Positions 26,104-34,054 of a stretch of DNA of 64,000 bases are shown one piece after another. Numbering within the stretch: position 1 is the stretch's first letter; every line of letters begins with the position of its first letter. The notes beneath the pieces were generated by a model, which worked only from the letters and a program-made list of their open reading frames with translations, ran no database searches and was not told the DNA's origin. Made by a program: the position numbers and the translations under genes. The stretch comes from Streptomyces sp. TG1A-60 (GTDB lineage: Bacteria > Actinomycetota > Actinomycetes > Streptomycetales > Streptomycetaceae): NCBI RefSeq assembly GCF_037201975.1, contig NZ_CP147520.1, forward strand, positions 682,001 to 746,000, given 5' to 3'.

Positions 26104-27096
26104 TTACTTCGGCGCGCCGATCGCCTCTCCGTCACCGTTGATGGCGAACCACGTGCCGCCCACACCCTGGCCGTTGGTGTCACCGGGGGCCTTGTCCCCG
26201 GCGAAGGTGTAGAGCGGGATACAGTCGATGGTCTGCTGCTTGATGCCGTCGGGGCGGTCGAAGACGACATAGCCCCGGTTGGGGGTGGATCCCTGCAGGT
26301 TGATCCCCTTGGTGTCCTTCTCGTCGACCGGGGCGACCACGGGCCACTTGTCGAGGCAGGCTCCGGTGCACTCGGTCTTCATCGGCCACTGGTTGTCCTT
26401 GAGGAACCGGTAGACCGTCATGCCGTTCTTGTCGACGACGACCTCGCCGAGCTTGGCGTCGTTGCGGGTGGTCAGGCCGGCCTGTTCGGCCACCTCGCCG
26501 CCGGCGTCGCCCGCAGCGGAGTCGCCGCCCTTGGTGGAGGCCTTCTTGCCGTCGGGGGCCGAGGCGAACCAGGTGCCCTTGAGGCCCTGGCCATTGATGT
26601 CACCGGCCTTGGTGTCCTTGGCGTAGTAGTACAGCGGCCAGCCGCCGACCGTGAGCTGCTTGGTGCCGTCGGGGCGGGTGACCTCGCCGAGCAGGGCCTT
26701 GTCGACACCCTCGGCGGCGGTGGCGCCCGAGGCGGGCACCGGCGGCCAGGTGGTGGCGCACTCGCCCTCGCAGGTCGTCTTCGGGGGCTCGGCGGTGTCC
26801 TTGTCGAAGCGGTACAGGGTACGGCCGGCACTGTCGGTGAGGACCTTGCCGTACTCGTCGCTGTTCCACACGGTCAGCTGGCCCGCGGAGGCGGCCGTGG
26901 TCGACTGGGCCTGGTCCTGCGCACTGGAGCCGGCCGCGCCGACGCCGGCGATGGTGCCGGCACCGAGCGTCGGGCTGGAAGCGGCCCCCACGTTCTGCGC
27001 GGACGAGGAGCCCTGTTCCTGACCGCACGCCGTCGTCAGCGCCAGCACAGCCGCAGCTGAGGCTACGAGTGAGGCGCTCCGCCAGGAGGTCTTCAT
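26104..27096 (-). CDS. SCO0930-type lipoprotein with four PF03640-like repeats
   Basis: 330 residues. Signal peptide MKTSWRSASLVASAAAVLAL followed by lipobox TTAC, with Cys24 as the lipidated residue. A Ser/Ala/Gly-rich spacer leads to four copies of the 'secreted repeat of unknown function': GKVLTDSAGRTLYRFDKDT ... CEGECATTWPPV; KQLTVGGWPLYYYAKDT ... GTWFAS; GEVVVDKNGMTVYRFLKDN ... CTGACLDKWPVV; IKQQTIDCIPLYTFAGDK ... GTWFAI. The paired cysteines in CEGEC and CTGAC suggest disulfides or metal/heme contact. Anchored on the outer face of the membrane. The function of the family is not established. Confidence 0.88.
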   Translation of the reverse strand: MKTSWRSASLVASAAAVLALTTACGQEQGSSSAQNVGAASSPTLGAGTIAGVGAAGSSAQDQAQSTTAASAGQLTVWNSDEYGKVLTDSAGRTLYRFDKDTAEPPKTTCEGECATTWPPVPASGATAAEGVDKALLGEVTRPDGTKQLTVGGWPLYYYAKDTKAGDINGQGLKGTWFASAPDGKKASTKGGDSAAGDAGGEVAEQAGLTTRNDAKLGEVVVDKNGMTVYRFLKDNQWPMKTECTGACLDKWPVVAPVDEKDTKGINLQGSTPNRGYVVFDRPDGIKQQTIDCIPLYTFAGDKAPGDTNGQGVGGTWFAINGDGEAIGAPK

Positions 27097-27356
27097 TCCA
27101 ACTCCCCGTGATCCGGTGGATGTTGCGGCGCCGACTGCGCCGCTTGCTGTCCCTAGGTACGCGTGGGAGTGGCTGAAGTGTTCAAACGCGGCACGAATTT
27201 CTTTCCGAAGCCGTTGACGCGGTTCGCGGCGCGGCCCCCCGGAGGTATCGGAAAAGGGTCAGCATCCCGCACCGGCGCTCAAACCTTCGGGGGCCGTTTT
27301 TCGCTCCTTTGGGGCAATCCGTCCATGCTCTGGCGTACGCGGGCGCGCGAGCACGG

Positions 27357-28001
27357 ATGATCTCCGACGTGCAAGGACCCCAGCGGACCCGATCCGCTCT
27401 CGCCCTGCGACTGTCGGCCCTGCTCGCACTGACCTGGCTCCTCACCGGTGCGCCGAGCGGCACGGCGGTCGCCGACGCCTGCGCGTACGCCTCTCTGGGC
27501 CCGGACAGCGGCGTCGCGGTCACCGTGGCGGTCGGGGGCACCGCCTCCTGCGAGCCGGTTCCGGCGACCACACCGTCGCCGTCCCCCACGCCCCCGCCGA
27601 CGCCCTGCCCACCGGAGCCGACACCCACCCCGACTCCTCCACCGCGGCCGAAGCCGCCGTCGTCCGCACCCGCCCCGGTTCCCGAGCCCACTCCCCCGCC
27701 CGTGCCGACGCCCACCCCTCCCGAGAGGCCCGCGCCACCACCGCCGCCTCCACCTCCGCCACCGCCACCGCCCGTCGCGGAGGCGTTCCGGCCCGCGCCC
27801 AGCCCGACTCCCCCGCCCGAACCGAGGCCGAAGCGCACGCCGAGCGCGCCTCCCGAGGTCTCGCCGACCCCGGTGAGCTATCCGCCGTACCGGGCGCCGG
27901 CCCGCTCGCAGGCCAAGCGCTCCGGTCCGTCCCTCGTCTCGCTCGCCCTGCTTGTCACCGTGCCCGCGGTGCTCGCCGCCGCCGCCCTGCGTCCGCGCTG
28001 A
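27357..28001 (+). CDS. Proline-rich secreted/membrane-tethered protein
   Basis: 214 residues from ATG 27357. An N-terminal export segment LRLSALLALTWLLTGAPSG is followed by a short globular part with two cysteines (ACAYASLGPDSG ... ASCEP). About 115 residues of Pro/Thr/Glu repeats follow (PTPTPPPRP, and PPPPPPPPPPP near residue 150). The C-terminal helix PSLVSLALLVTVPAVLAAAA ends LRPR. This suggests a wall-spanning stalk held by a C-terminal membrane anchor; there is no LPxTG or LAxTG motif. Followed after 19 bases by the DUF4239 gene, probably one transcript; divergent from the lipoprotein gene. No function recognised. Confidence 0.7.
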   Translation: MISDVQGPQRTRSALALRLSALLALTWLLTGAPSGTAVADACAYASLGPDSGVAVTVAVGGTASCEPVPATTPSPSPTPPPTPCPPEPTPTPTPPPRPKPPSSAPAPVPEPTPPPVPTPTPPERPAPPPPPPPPPPPPPVAEAFRPAPSPTPPPEPRPKRTPSAPPEVSPTPVSYPPYRAPARSQAKRSGPSLVSLALLVTVPAVLAAAALRPR

Positions 28002-28020
28002 CCCCTTCTGGAGGAACCTC

Positions 28021-28785
28021 TTGTCGGAATGGCTTGTTCTCACCCTCGCGATGGGGGCGGCCTGTGTCGTCGTCCTCATCGTGGCCGTAGTACGGCATCA
28101 CGCCGCACCCGCGGACGAGGACCCGTCCGAGACCCCGGACGTCATCGAGTACATCACCATGATGATCGGCGTGGTGTACGCCATCGTCCTGGGCCTGGCC
28201 ATCGCCGGTGTCTGGGAGGCCCGCAGCGCCGCCCAGGACCAGGTGCAGACGGAGGCGCAGGCCCTGCACGAGATCAGTGAACGGGTGCGGGTGTACCCCG
28301 ACGACGTGCGTGACCGTATCCGCGCCGACATCGACGCGTATGTCGAGCACGTCGTGTCCACCGAGTGGAAGGTCATGGCCGAGCAGGGCGAGGTCACCGA
28401 GCGCGGCTCCGAGCTGCTGGACACCGTCCGCCGGGACGTCACCGACTACGAGCCGCGCAGCGACTTCGAGGCGCAGGCCTACCAGCCGCTGCTCGACCAG
28501 GTGGCCACGGCCGACGCCGCGCGCGGCAACCGCGCCGACTCCACCGGCGAGACCATGCCCGGAGTGGTGTGGTTCGGCCTGATCACCGGTGCCGTGGTGA
28601 CGGTCGGCATGGTGTTCGCCCTGCAGATCCGGCGTACGGCGCGTGAGCTGATCCTCGCCGGGCTGTTCTCCGCCCTCATCGCCTTCCTGCTCTTCCTCGT
28701 CTGGGACTTCGACGCCCCCTACAGCCGGGGCCTGTCGGCCACGGCGGAGCCGTTCCTGGCCCTGTTCCCGAACGCGGGCGGGTGA
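28021..28785 (+). CDS. DUF4239/bestrophin-like membrane protein
   Basis: 254 residues, TTG start at 28021 preceded by GGAGG (28010-28014). Four membrane helices: about 4-24, 42-64, 181-204 and 211-231. Helices 2 and 3 are separated by a charged helical domain (residues 65-175) containing VQTEAQALHEISERVRVYPD. This is the standard DUF4239 arrangement, sometimes called bestrophin-like, with no proven transport function. It lies 19 bases after the proline-rich gene, so probably translated from the same message. Confidence 0.82.
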   Translation: MSEWLVLTLAMGAACVVVLIVAVVRHHAAPADEDPSETPDVIEYITMMIGVVYAIVLGLAIAGVWEARSAAQDQVQTEAQALHEISERVRVYPDDVRDRIRADIDAYVEHVVSTEWKVMAEQGEVTERGSELLDTVRRDVTDYEPRSDFEAQAYQPLLDQVATADAARGNRADSTGETMPGVVWFGLITGAVVTVGMVFALQIRRTARELILAGLFSALIAFLLFLVWDFDAPYSRGLSATAEPFLALFPNAGG

Positions 28786-29007
28786 CGGACCCGCAAGCCG
28801 GGTCGGGGCCGGGGGCGGGTGCCACACCGGGCCCGTCCCCCGGACGGGCGCATGTCCGCCCCTGTGCGGAGCACACGCTTGCCCCATTCGCGCGACTGCG
28901 ATCGCGCCACCGGGCGCACCTTCCTAGCGTTTCGGTCATCGAGGGGTGTTTCAGGCGCAGGCGGAACAAGTCCGCAGCAAGCTCCTCGGGGACCCGGAGG
29001 CTCAATC

Positions 29008-29514
29008 ATGCGCGCGATACGCGTCGCTTCGGCCGCTCTGCTGGGCATGACCGCCCTCTCCTTCACCGCTCCCGCCGCGCACGCGGCACGGGCCGGCGAC
29101 ATCACGTCGTTCGGCTTCAGCGTCCTACCCTCCACGATCGCCGCCGGCGGACAGGTGACGCTGCGCGTCGACGGCTGCCACAACAGGACGACCGTCTCCT
29201 CGGGCGTCTTCGACACCGTCACCATCCCCAAGGGCCGGTCCTCGGCCACGGCCACCGTCGACTGGGACGCCAAGCCCGGAGCGGTGTACGAGGTGACGTT
29301 CCAGTGCGGCAACGAGAGCGGCCGGACGGACCTCACCATCGCCACCGGCCGTCCCACCGCTCACCCCACGCGGGGCTCCCACACCGGGGCAGGCGGCACC
29401 GTCGCGGGCTTCGACCTGCGGGAGATCGGCCTCGGTACCGCGCTCGTCGCGGGTTCGCTGGGCGCGGCATGGCACTGGTCGCGGCGCCGCGCCGAGGACG
29501 GCACCCACACCTGA
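29008..29514 (+). CDS. Small secreted, C-terminally membrane-anchored protein
   Basis: 168 residues from ATG 29008 with GGAGG just upstream. Signal peptide MRAIRVASAALLGMTALSF... ending AAHAARA; then one beta-rich domain (about 35-115, FSVLPSTIAAGGQVTLRVDG ... YEVTFQCGNESGRTDLTI) with two cysteines, a linker, and a C-terminal helix LGTALVAGSLGAAWHW followed by SRRRAEDG. The build (signal, Ig-like domain, linker, helix, positive tail) is that of a wall-facing anchored protein, but a sortase motif is not visible. It is similar in plan to the convergent gene at 29618-30109. Confidence 0.75.
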   Translation: MRAIRVASAALLGMTALSFTAPAAHAARAGDITSFGFSVLPSTIAAGGQVTLRVDGCHNRTTVSSGVFDTVTIPKGRSSATATVDWDAKPGAVYEVTFQCGNESGRTDLTIATGRPTAHPTRGSHTGAGGTVAGFDLREIGLGTALVAGSLGAAWHWSRRRAEDGTHT

Positions 29515-29536
29515 CCGCTGATCCCACCGCACCGCC

Positions 29537-29585
29537 CACAGCCCTTCGCCCCGGACCCTCTCGGGTACCGGGGCGAAGGGCTGTG
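29537..29585. terminator. Bidirectional hairpin between two convergent secreted-protein genes
   Basis: CACAGCCCTTCGCCCCGG (29537-29554) and its perfect complement (29568-29585) form an 18-bp stem with a 13-base loop, lying midway in the 103-bp gap. Confidence 0.9.
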
Positions 29586-29617
29586 CTGCGTACGATCCGT
29601 GCTCCGAAGGGGCGGCC

Positions 29618-30109
29618 TCAGGTCCTGTTCTCGGAGCGGCGGCGCATCCAGAAGACGCCACCGCCGACGGCCGCCGCACTCACCAGTGCGCCGCCGATCG
29701 CGATGTCGGTGGGTGTGGCCCCGCTGGAGCTGCTGCCGCCGAGGCCGCCGCGGACGCCGCCGACGACGGTGAAGACACCGTTGAACGTCTTGCGCTTGCC
29801 CTCGCAATGGGTGGTGACGCTGTACGAGCCGGGGCTGGCGTCGGAGTTGACCCGCACCGTGGCCGTGGCGGTGTTGCCGCCCATGGACTTGAGGTTGGTG
29901 GTGGGGAAGGCGTTCGAGCTGATCCTGCTGCCGCGCATCGTGCACGCGTCACCGCCGCTGACGGTGAGCACGAGCTGCCCGCCCCGGGCGATGACACTGG
30001 GGGCGGCCGTGACCGAGTTCGGTTGGTCCCAGGCGGCGGCCGTCGGCGCGGCGAGGCCGACCAGGGCGACCGCGGCGGCCGAGGCCGCCAGGGCACGAGT
30101 AGTACGCAT
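29618..30109 (-). CDS. Small secreted, C-terminally membrane-anchored protein
   Basis: 163 residues from ATG 30109. Signal peptide MRTTRALAASAAAVALVGLA... ending TAAAWDQ; beta-rich domain (about 30-115, SVIARGGQLVLTVSGGDACT ... GSYSVTTHCEGKRKTFNGVFTV) with two cysteines; Gly/Ser linker GGLGGSSSSGATP; C-terminal helix IAIGGALVSAAAVGGGVFWM and RRRSENRT. The domain plan matches the protein at 29008, including a 'xxGGQLVLTV/xxGGQVTLRV' strand and a cysteine pair, so the two are probably related by duplication. No LPxTG-like motif. Divergent from the sortase gene. Confidence 0.75.
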   Translation of the reverse strand: MRTTRALAASAAAVALVGLAAPTAAAWDQPNSVTAAPSVIARGGQLVLTVSGGDACTMRGSRISSNAFPTTNLKSMGGNTATATVRVNSDASPGSYSVTTHCEGKRKTFNGVFTVVGGVRGGLGGSSSSGATPTDIAIGGALVSAAAVGGGVFWMRRRSENRT

Positions 30110-30243
30110 GTGATCCTCCGCGGAAGACGCCCCGGGACCCGTCCCCGGTCGATCGGCGAGAAAGCGCCTCCCAGAAAGACCCTCAGACGCCCCGCACAGG
30201 GCCGCATTTCGGCGATGGTCCGTCCTGGTGAGCGAACATGCCG

Positions 30244-30273
30244 GGATATCTCCGCGTGATCGGATATCGCCGC
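30244..30273. repeat. Pair of 12-bp direct repeats in the divergent gap before the sortase gene
   Basis: GGATATCTCCGC (30244-30255) and GGATATCGCCGC (30262-30273) differ by one base and start 18 bases apart. They stand out as AT-containing words in GC-rich DNA and lie between a minus-strand gene start (30109) and the sortase start (30442). Possible regulator site. Confidence 0.4.
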
Positions 30274-30441
30274 AGGTCATGGACCGTCAGAAATTTCCTG
30301 TGGGCGGCGACTCGGATGGCGCAGAACTCCCCCGCGCCGCCACCCGTTCGCACCTGCCCCGTCGCCGTCGCCGTGCGGCACGCTTAGCGTTTCCGTATGC
30401 GCGACGGACGCGGCGACGGCCGTGTCGAGAGGGGATGGCGA

Positions 30442-31113
30442 ATGTCTTCGTCCGAACCGGCCGAGGCCGAAGAGGAGGAGCGGCGGAAGAAGCGCGCTCC
30501 CTGGGGCGTGATAGCGCTGGTTCTGCTGACCGGCCTCGCTCTCATCCGGAATGGCTCGGGGGAGTTCGACGTGGGGCCGCCGCAACCCGCGTCGGCGGCT
30601 GCCGCCGACAGTCGCAGCACCCCCCACGGCACCTTCACCAACGTGCCCGACCCGCTGCCGTACGCCATGGTCGACCGCGTGCGGATCCCGTCGATCCAGG
30701 TCGACGCACCCGCCATGCCCGTCGGGCTGGACTCGGAGGGCTGGGTGGACGCGCCGCCGGCCCAGGATGCGAACCTCGCGGGCTGGTTCACCGGCGCGGT
30801 CTCCCCCGGTGAGAAGGGCACCGCCGTCGTCGTCGGCCATGTCGACAACGACCAGGGGCCCGCGGTCTTCTACGGACTCGGCGCGCTCAAGAAGGGCAGC
30901 CGGGTCGAGATCCAGCGCGCGGACCAGAAGACCGCCGTGTTCGAGATCTACGGCATCGAGGTCTTCGAGAAGAACAACTTCCCGGGCGACCGGGTCTACG
31001 GGAACAGCGGGATTCCCGAATTGCGGGTCATCACCTGCGGGGGCGGTTTCTCCAAACAGAACGGCTACGACGGGAACGTCGTCGTGTTCGCCCGCCTGGT
31101 CGAGGTTCGCTGA
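30442..31113 (+). CDS. Class F-like sortase
   Basis: 223 residues from ATG 30442 (GAGAGGGG upstream). An acidic/basic cytoplasmic tail precedes one membrane helix (about 20-37, WGVIALVLLTGLALI). The sortase beta-barrel (about 75-222) has the catalytic His in VVVGHVDNDQGPAVFY, the catalytic Cys in LRVITCGGGF and an Arg in VVVFARLVEVR. The absence of a TLxTC-type class A/B context and the GHVD/ITCGG motifs suit actinobacterial class F sortases. It should link or trim surface proteins outside the membrane. The two neighbouring secreted proteins lack an obvious LPxTG, so the substrates are unknown. Confidence 0.85.
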   Translation: MSSSEPAEAEEEERRKKRAPWGVIALVLLTGLALIRNGSGEFDVGPPQPASAAAADSRSTPHGTFTNVPDPLPYAMVDRVRIPSIQVDAPAMPVGLDSEGWVDAPPAQDANLAGWFTGAVSPGEKGTAVVVGHVDNDQGPAVFYGLGALKKGSRVEIQRADQKTAVFEIYGIEVFEKNNFPGDRVYGNSGIPELRVITCGGGFSKQNGYDGNVVVFARLVEVR

Positions 31114-31164
31114 ACGTTCCCCGGCCGGGCGGGCGAAAGCCCACGGGAATCCCGCGGGATCCCG

Positions 31165-32022
31165 TTAGGTATATTTCCGCTGCGGCACGGTGATGCGGTA
31201 TCCGGACTCCAGCAGATCGGGCAGATAGTCGCGCAGGGCCCGTACGCTCTGCGAGCGGTCGCCGCCCGCGTCGTGGGAGAGCACGATCACACCGGGGCCC
31301 GCGCCGTTCTCCACGCGCTCGGCGATGGTGCGCGCGCCGGGGGTGCGCCAGTCCAGCGTGTCCACGGTCCAGGCCAGCGGTTCCATGCCGAGTTCCGCGC
31401 CGAGCTGGAACGCGGTGCGGTTCCAGGCGCCGTACGGGGCGCGGAACCACAGCGGCGGTTCGCCGTAGGCCTTGTCGATGATCTCGCAGGTGCGGGCCAT
31501 CTCCGAGTGGATTCTGGACCGCGAGAGAGTGGTGAGCAGCGGATGGGACCAGGTGTGGTTGCCGACCACATGACCGTCGTCGGCCATCTCCCGCAGCAGG
31601 TCCTGGTGCTGGACCGCCATCTCGCCGCAGACGAAGAACATGGCCCGGACGTCGTGGTCGCGGAGGATGCGCAGGATGTCCGGGGTGTAGCGGGGATCGG
31701 GGCCGTCGTCGAAGGTCAGCACCATGCTCCGGCCGCGCCCGTCCACCCGCAGGAACGGCTTGCGCCGGACGGCGGCTCGGACGAGGGTGCGGCGCCGGGC
31801 GGGCGGGCCGTGCCCGGCGATGGGTTGCAGACGGTATGCGGAGGGCTTGAGCGCCCGAAGGGTCCCTGGGCCCGCGGCCGGGGTGGTGGCGCGGGCCGGT
31901 GCCGTGCCGGGGCCCCCGTCACCGATGAGCAGAGCGGCGGTGCCCGTGGTGCCGGCCGCGCCCAACATGGCGGCGCCGCCGATCAGCAGGCGGCGTCTCG
32001 TGAACATCTGGTCCGTCGTCAT
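31165..32022 (-). CDS. Tat-exported polysaccharide deacetylase (NodB homology domain)
   Basis: 285 residues from ATG 32022. The twin-arginine signal MFTRRRLLIGGAAMLGAAG is followed by an Ala/Pro-rich linker and a NodB domain (about 95-280). Motifs: SMVLTFDDGPDPRYTP (catalytic Asp and metal Asp), HVVGNHTWSHPLL (HxxxH metal site), WFRAPYGAWN, and WTVDTLDWRTPG. It probably removes acetyl groups from peptidoglycan or another wall glycan (carbohydrate esterase family 4). The Tat signal implies folding before export. Convergent with the sortase gene, 51 bases apart. Specific substrate not readable. Confidence 0.9.
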   Translation of the reverse strand: MTTDQMFTRRRLLIGGAAMLGAAGTTGTAALLIGDGGPGTAPARATTPAAGPGTLRALKPSAYRLQPIAGHGPPARRRTLVRAAVRRKPFLRVDGRGRSMVLTFDDGPDPRYTPDILRILRDHDVRAMFFVCGEMAVQHQDLLREMADDGHVVGNHTWSHPLLTTLSRSRIHSEMARTCEIIDKAYGEPPLWFRAPYGAWNRTAFQLGAELGMEPLAWTVDTLDWRTPGARTIAERVENGAGPGVIVLSHDAGGDRSQSVRALRDYLPDLLESGYRITVPQRKYT

Positions 32023-32205
32023 GACTCATCAGTCGACCAAGATACGGACGGCGCACCACTGCGACACCAGTGCGGCGGAACGGAAACACCCGATGGGAGT
32101 AGTTTCCGCGCCCCCTGCGGATGCCCGGCGCACACCGGGGCCAGGAGGCTCGGACAGCCTCGCGACCGCGACCGATCAGCGAGCACCCCGGTTCGAGCGG
32201 GGCAC

Positions 32206-32366
32206 CGACGGACCGAGGTCGTCCTCGTCGCACTGGACGGCTCCGACACCTCACCGCGCGCTGTGGCCCGAGCGGTCGGCCTCACCGGCCGTCGGCACGC
32301 GCTGCTCGCCCTCGTGTACGCGCAGCCGACGCCGGCGGCCGGTGCGGCGCTCGGGGACTGGCCAGG
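32206..32366 (+). pseudogene. Universal stress protein (UspA) N-terminal remnant
   Basis: The frame reads EVVLVALDGSDTSPRAVARA / VGLTGRRHALLALVYAQPTP / AAGAALG. VALDGSDTSxRAVxxA is the nucleotide-binding first strand/helix of Usp domains, followed by the second strand ALLALVYAQP. Only about 50 of some 150 residues remain. No start codon context fits, and the match ends abruptly where a fragment in the other orientation begins. Confidence 0.65.
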
Positions 32367-32515
32367 GTGCCCTGGTTGCCGCGCGGGTCCAGGGCGCCCG
32401 CGTGGTCGTACATGGTTCCCGCGACCTGGTCGCCCGTCCCATGGACGACCCAGTTCCCGCCGGCCTTCTCGTAGGCCTGCGGGACGTGCGGCGGACGACA
32501 CTCGAGGCCGGTGCG
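32355..32515 (-). pseudogene. Unidentified coding fragment joined to the Usp remnant
   Basis: On the minus strand the segment reads ECRPPHVPQAYEKAGGNWVV / HGTGDQVAGTMYDHAGALDP / RGNQGTLASP. The composition (Tyr, Trp, Asn, Asp, well-placed Gly) is that of real protein, not an antisense shadow. I do not recognise the family. No start codon and no flanking continuation were found. Confidence 0.4.
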
Positions 32516-32649
32516 GGGGTCCGGCGGGAGCCGGGCCCCGAAGCGTCGGCATACCGTTCGTCGCACCGTTCGCCGACAGGTTCGACCGTCCGCCGCACAC
32601 CCGTGACCGGCCCCTGTCCACGCGCGGCTCCCCGCGTTCCCATACGGCC

Positions 32650-33195
32650 ATGACGGCCGGAACCACGATCACCAACGGGACGACCGCCGAACACGAGCTG
32701 GCCGAGCTCCAGCGCGAACACGGCCGCCCCCTCTTCGCCCTGCTGCTGCGGCTCTCCGACGGGGACCGCCATCGCGCCGAGGACCTGGTGCAGGAGACCC
32801 TCGTGCGCGCCTGGCAACACCCCGAGGCGCTGCGCGCCGACGACTTCGACTCCGTACGCCCCTGGCTGCTCACCGTCGGGCGGCGGCTCGCCATAGACGC
32901 GCGGCGGGCCCGGCAGGCGCGTCCCGCCGAGGTGGGGGACGCGGTGCTGGAGAACTCCCGCGTGATGGCCGATCACGCCGAACGGTCGGTCGCCTCCCTC
33001 GATGTGCGCGAGGCTGTGAAGACACTCACTCCCGAACATCGCGAAGTACTGGTGCAGGTGTACTTCCAGGGGGCGAGTGTGGCGGAAGCCGCCGAAGCCC
33101 TCGGAATCCCGCCCGGTACGGTGAAGTCCCGCGCGTACTACGCGCTGCGCGCCCTGCGCCGGGTGCTTCCGGGTTATGCGGCCGACCTGCGGTGA
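32650..33195 (+). CDS. ECF-family RNA polymerase sigma factor
   Basis: 181 residues from ATG 32650. Sigma region 2 (about 20-90): RPLFALLLRLSDGDRHRAED / LVQETLVRAWQHPE and VRPWLLTVGRRLAIDARRAR. Region 4 (about 115-175): LTPEHREVLVQVYFQGASVAEAA with the helix-turn-helix EALGIPPGTVKSRAYYALRAL. The build is that of SigK/SigL-like ECF factors (an ECF39-type impression). The likely anti-sigma factor is at 34055, two genes downstream. Promoter specificity cannot be read here. Confidence 0.92.
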   Translation: MTAGTTITNGTTAEHELAELQREHGRPLFALLLRLSDGDRHRAEDLVQETLVRAWQHPEALRADDFDSVRPWLLTVGRRLAIDARRARQARPAEVGDAVLENSRVMADHAERSVASLDVREAVKTLTPEHREVLVQVYFQGASVAEAAEALGIPPGTVKSRAYYALRALRRVLPGYAADLR

Positions 33196-33331
33196 AACCC
33201 ATGGCCGAGTCAAGCCTCCGTAAAGCGCCTTGCTGAGGACCGTGGTTGAGGACTCAGCTGTCTTCATCCGTGTTCGAAACCGGGGGACCGGGGTCGGGCG
33301 ACGCGCACGCACCGGAGGAAGGCAGGAAGGG

Positions 33332-33847
33332 ATGCTGCACAGAGGTCAAGAGAGCACGGACGGCGCCGGCGGCGGCGAACTGTCCGTCCCCATGGCATGG
33401 TTCTACGCCGAGTACATCGCGGAGGAGCTGCTGCGGACGGGCGACCTGATGCCGCCGACGTCCTTCGAGTTCCGGGCGGGGCGGGACGCCCTGGCGCTGA
33501 CCGTCTTCCTCTCGGACGCGTGCGGTGAGCTCTCCGGCATCCGGGTCGTCACCCAGCTGGAGACGTGGCTGTCACTGACGGCCTACGACCAGCCGTGGCA
33601 GGACTGGGTGTGCGAGCGCATGACGCATCTGACCGCCGAGGCGCTGGAGGCGGGCGGCCCGTCACCGGACCTGGAGCTGGCCGCTGCGGCCTGGTGCTGG
33701 CTGGAGGAGACGGAGCTGCTGGCACCGGATCTGGACGCGGTGCCGGGCGGGGGCGCGGTCCTCGGTGAGGACGACGGGCCAAAGGTTTGGACTCCGGCCT
33801 GGCGGCTCGGTCTGCCGCTCGGTCACCTGGCGATCCATCTGTTCTAG
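33332..33847 (+). CDS. Hypothetical protein between sigma and anti-sigma genes
   Basis: 171 residues from ATG 33332, which follows AGGAAGGG. Mostly acidic, with predicted helices and strands (MAWFYAEYIAEELLRTGDLM / PPTSFEFRAG, DALALTVFLSDACGELSGIRVVTQLETWL, ELAAAAWCWLEETELLAPDL). No signal peptide, membrane segment or known motif. GC3 bias supports coding. Its position between an ECF sigma factor and its presumed anti-sigma gene suggests a linked role, but I recognise no family. Confidence 0.65.
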   Translation: MLHRGQESTDGAGGGELSVPMAWFYAEYIAEELLRTGDLMPPTSFEFRAGRDALALTVFLSDACGELSGIRVVTQLETWLSLTAYDQPWQDWVCERMTHLTAEALEAGGPSPDLELAAAAWCWLEETELLAPDLDAVPGGGAVLGEDDGPKVWTPAWRLGLPLGHLAIHLF

Positions 33848-34054
33848 TTCCGGCGGTCCTGGGGCCGGCCCCGGGTGATCCCCCTGTTCCGGCCTGGGCG
33901 ATCCGGGGTTCTCCCTCTCCGACCAATCCGCGGGCGCGCCGGCTCCGAATCTTTTGGTTGGCATTGGTCGCGGGGCTTGAGTGATTCGCCGGTCTGGTCC
34001 GTACCGGTGGGGGCAGGAAGCAACCCCCACCGCACACCGGCCCGAGGAATTGCC

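Larger units (their letters stand above)
32023..32649. other. Gene-poor stretch with two gene fragments in opposite orientation
   Basis: No intact gene. The first 180 bases show nothing recognisable. From 32206 a universal-stress-protein start is seen on the plus strand, and from about 32355 to 32515 a minus-strand coding fragment of unknown family. They meet head to tail near 32360. The last 130 bases before the sigma-factor start probably contain its promoter, not identifiable by eye. Confidence 0.6.
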
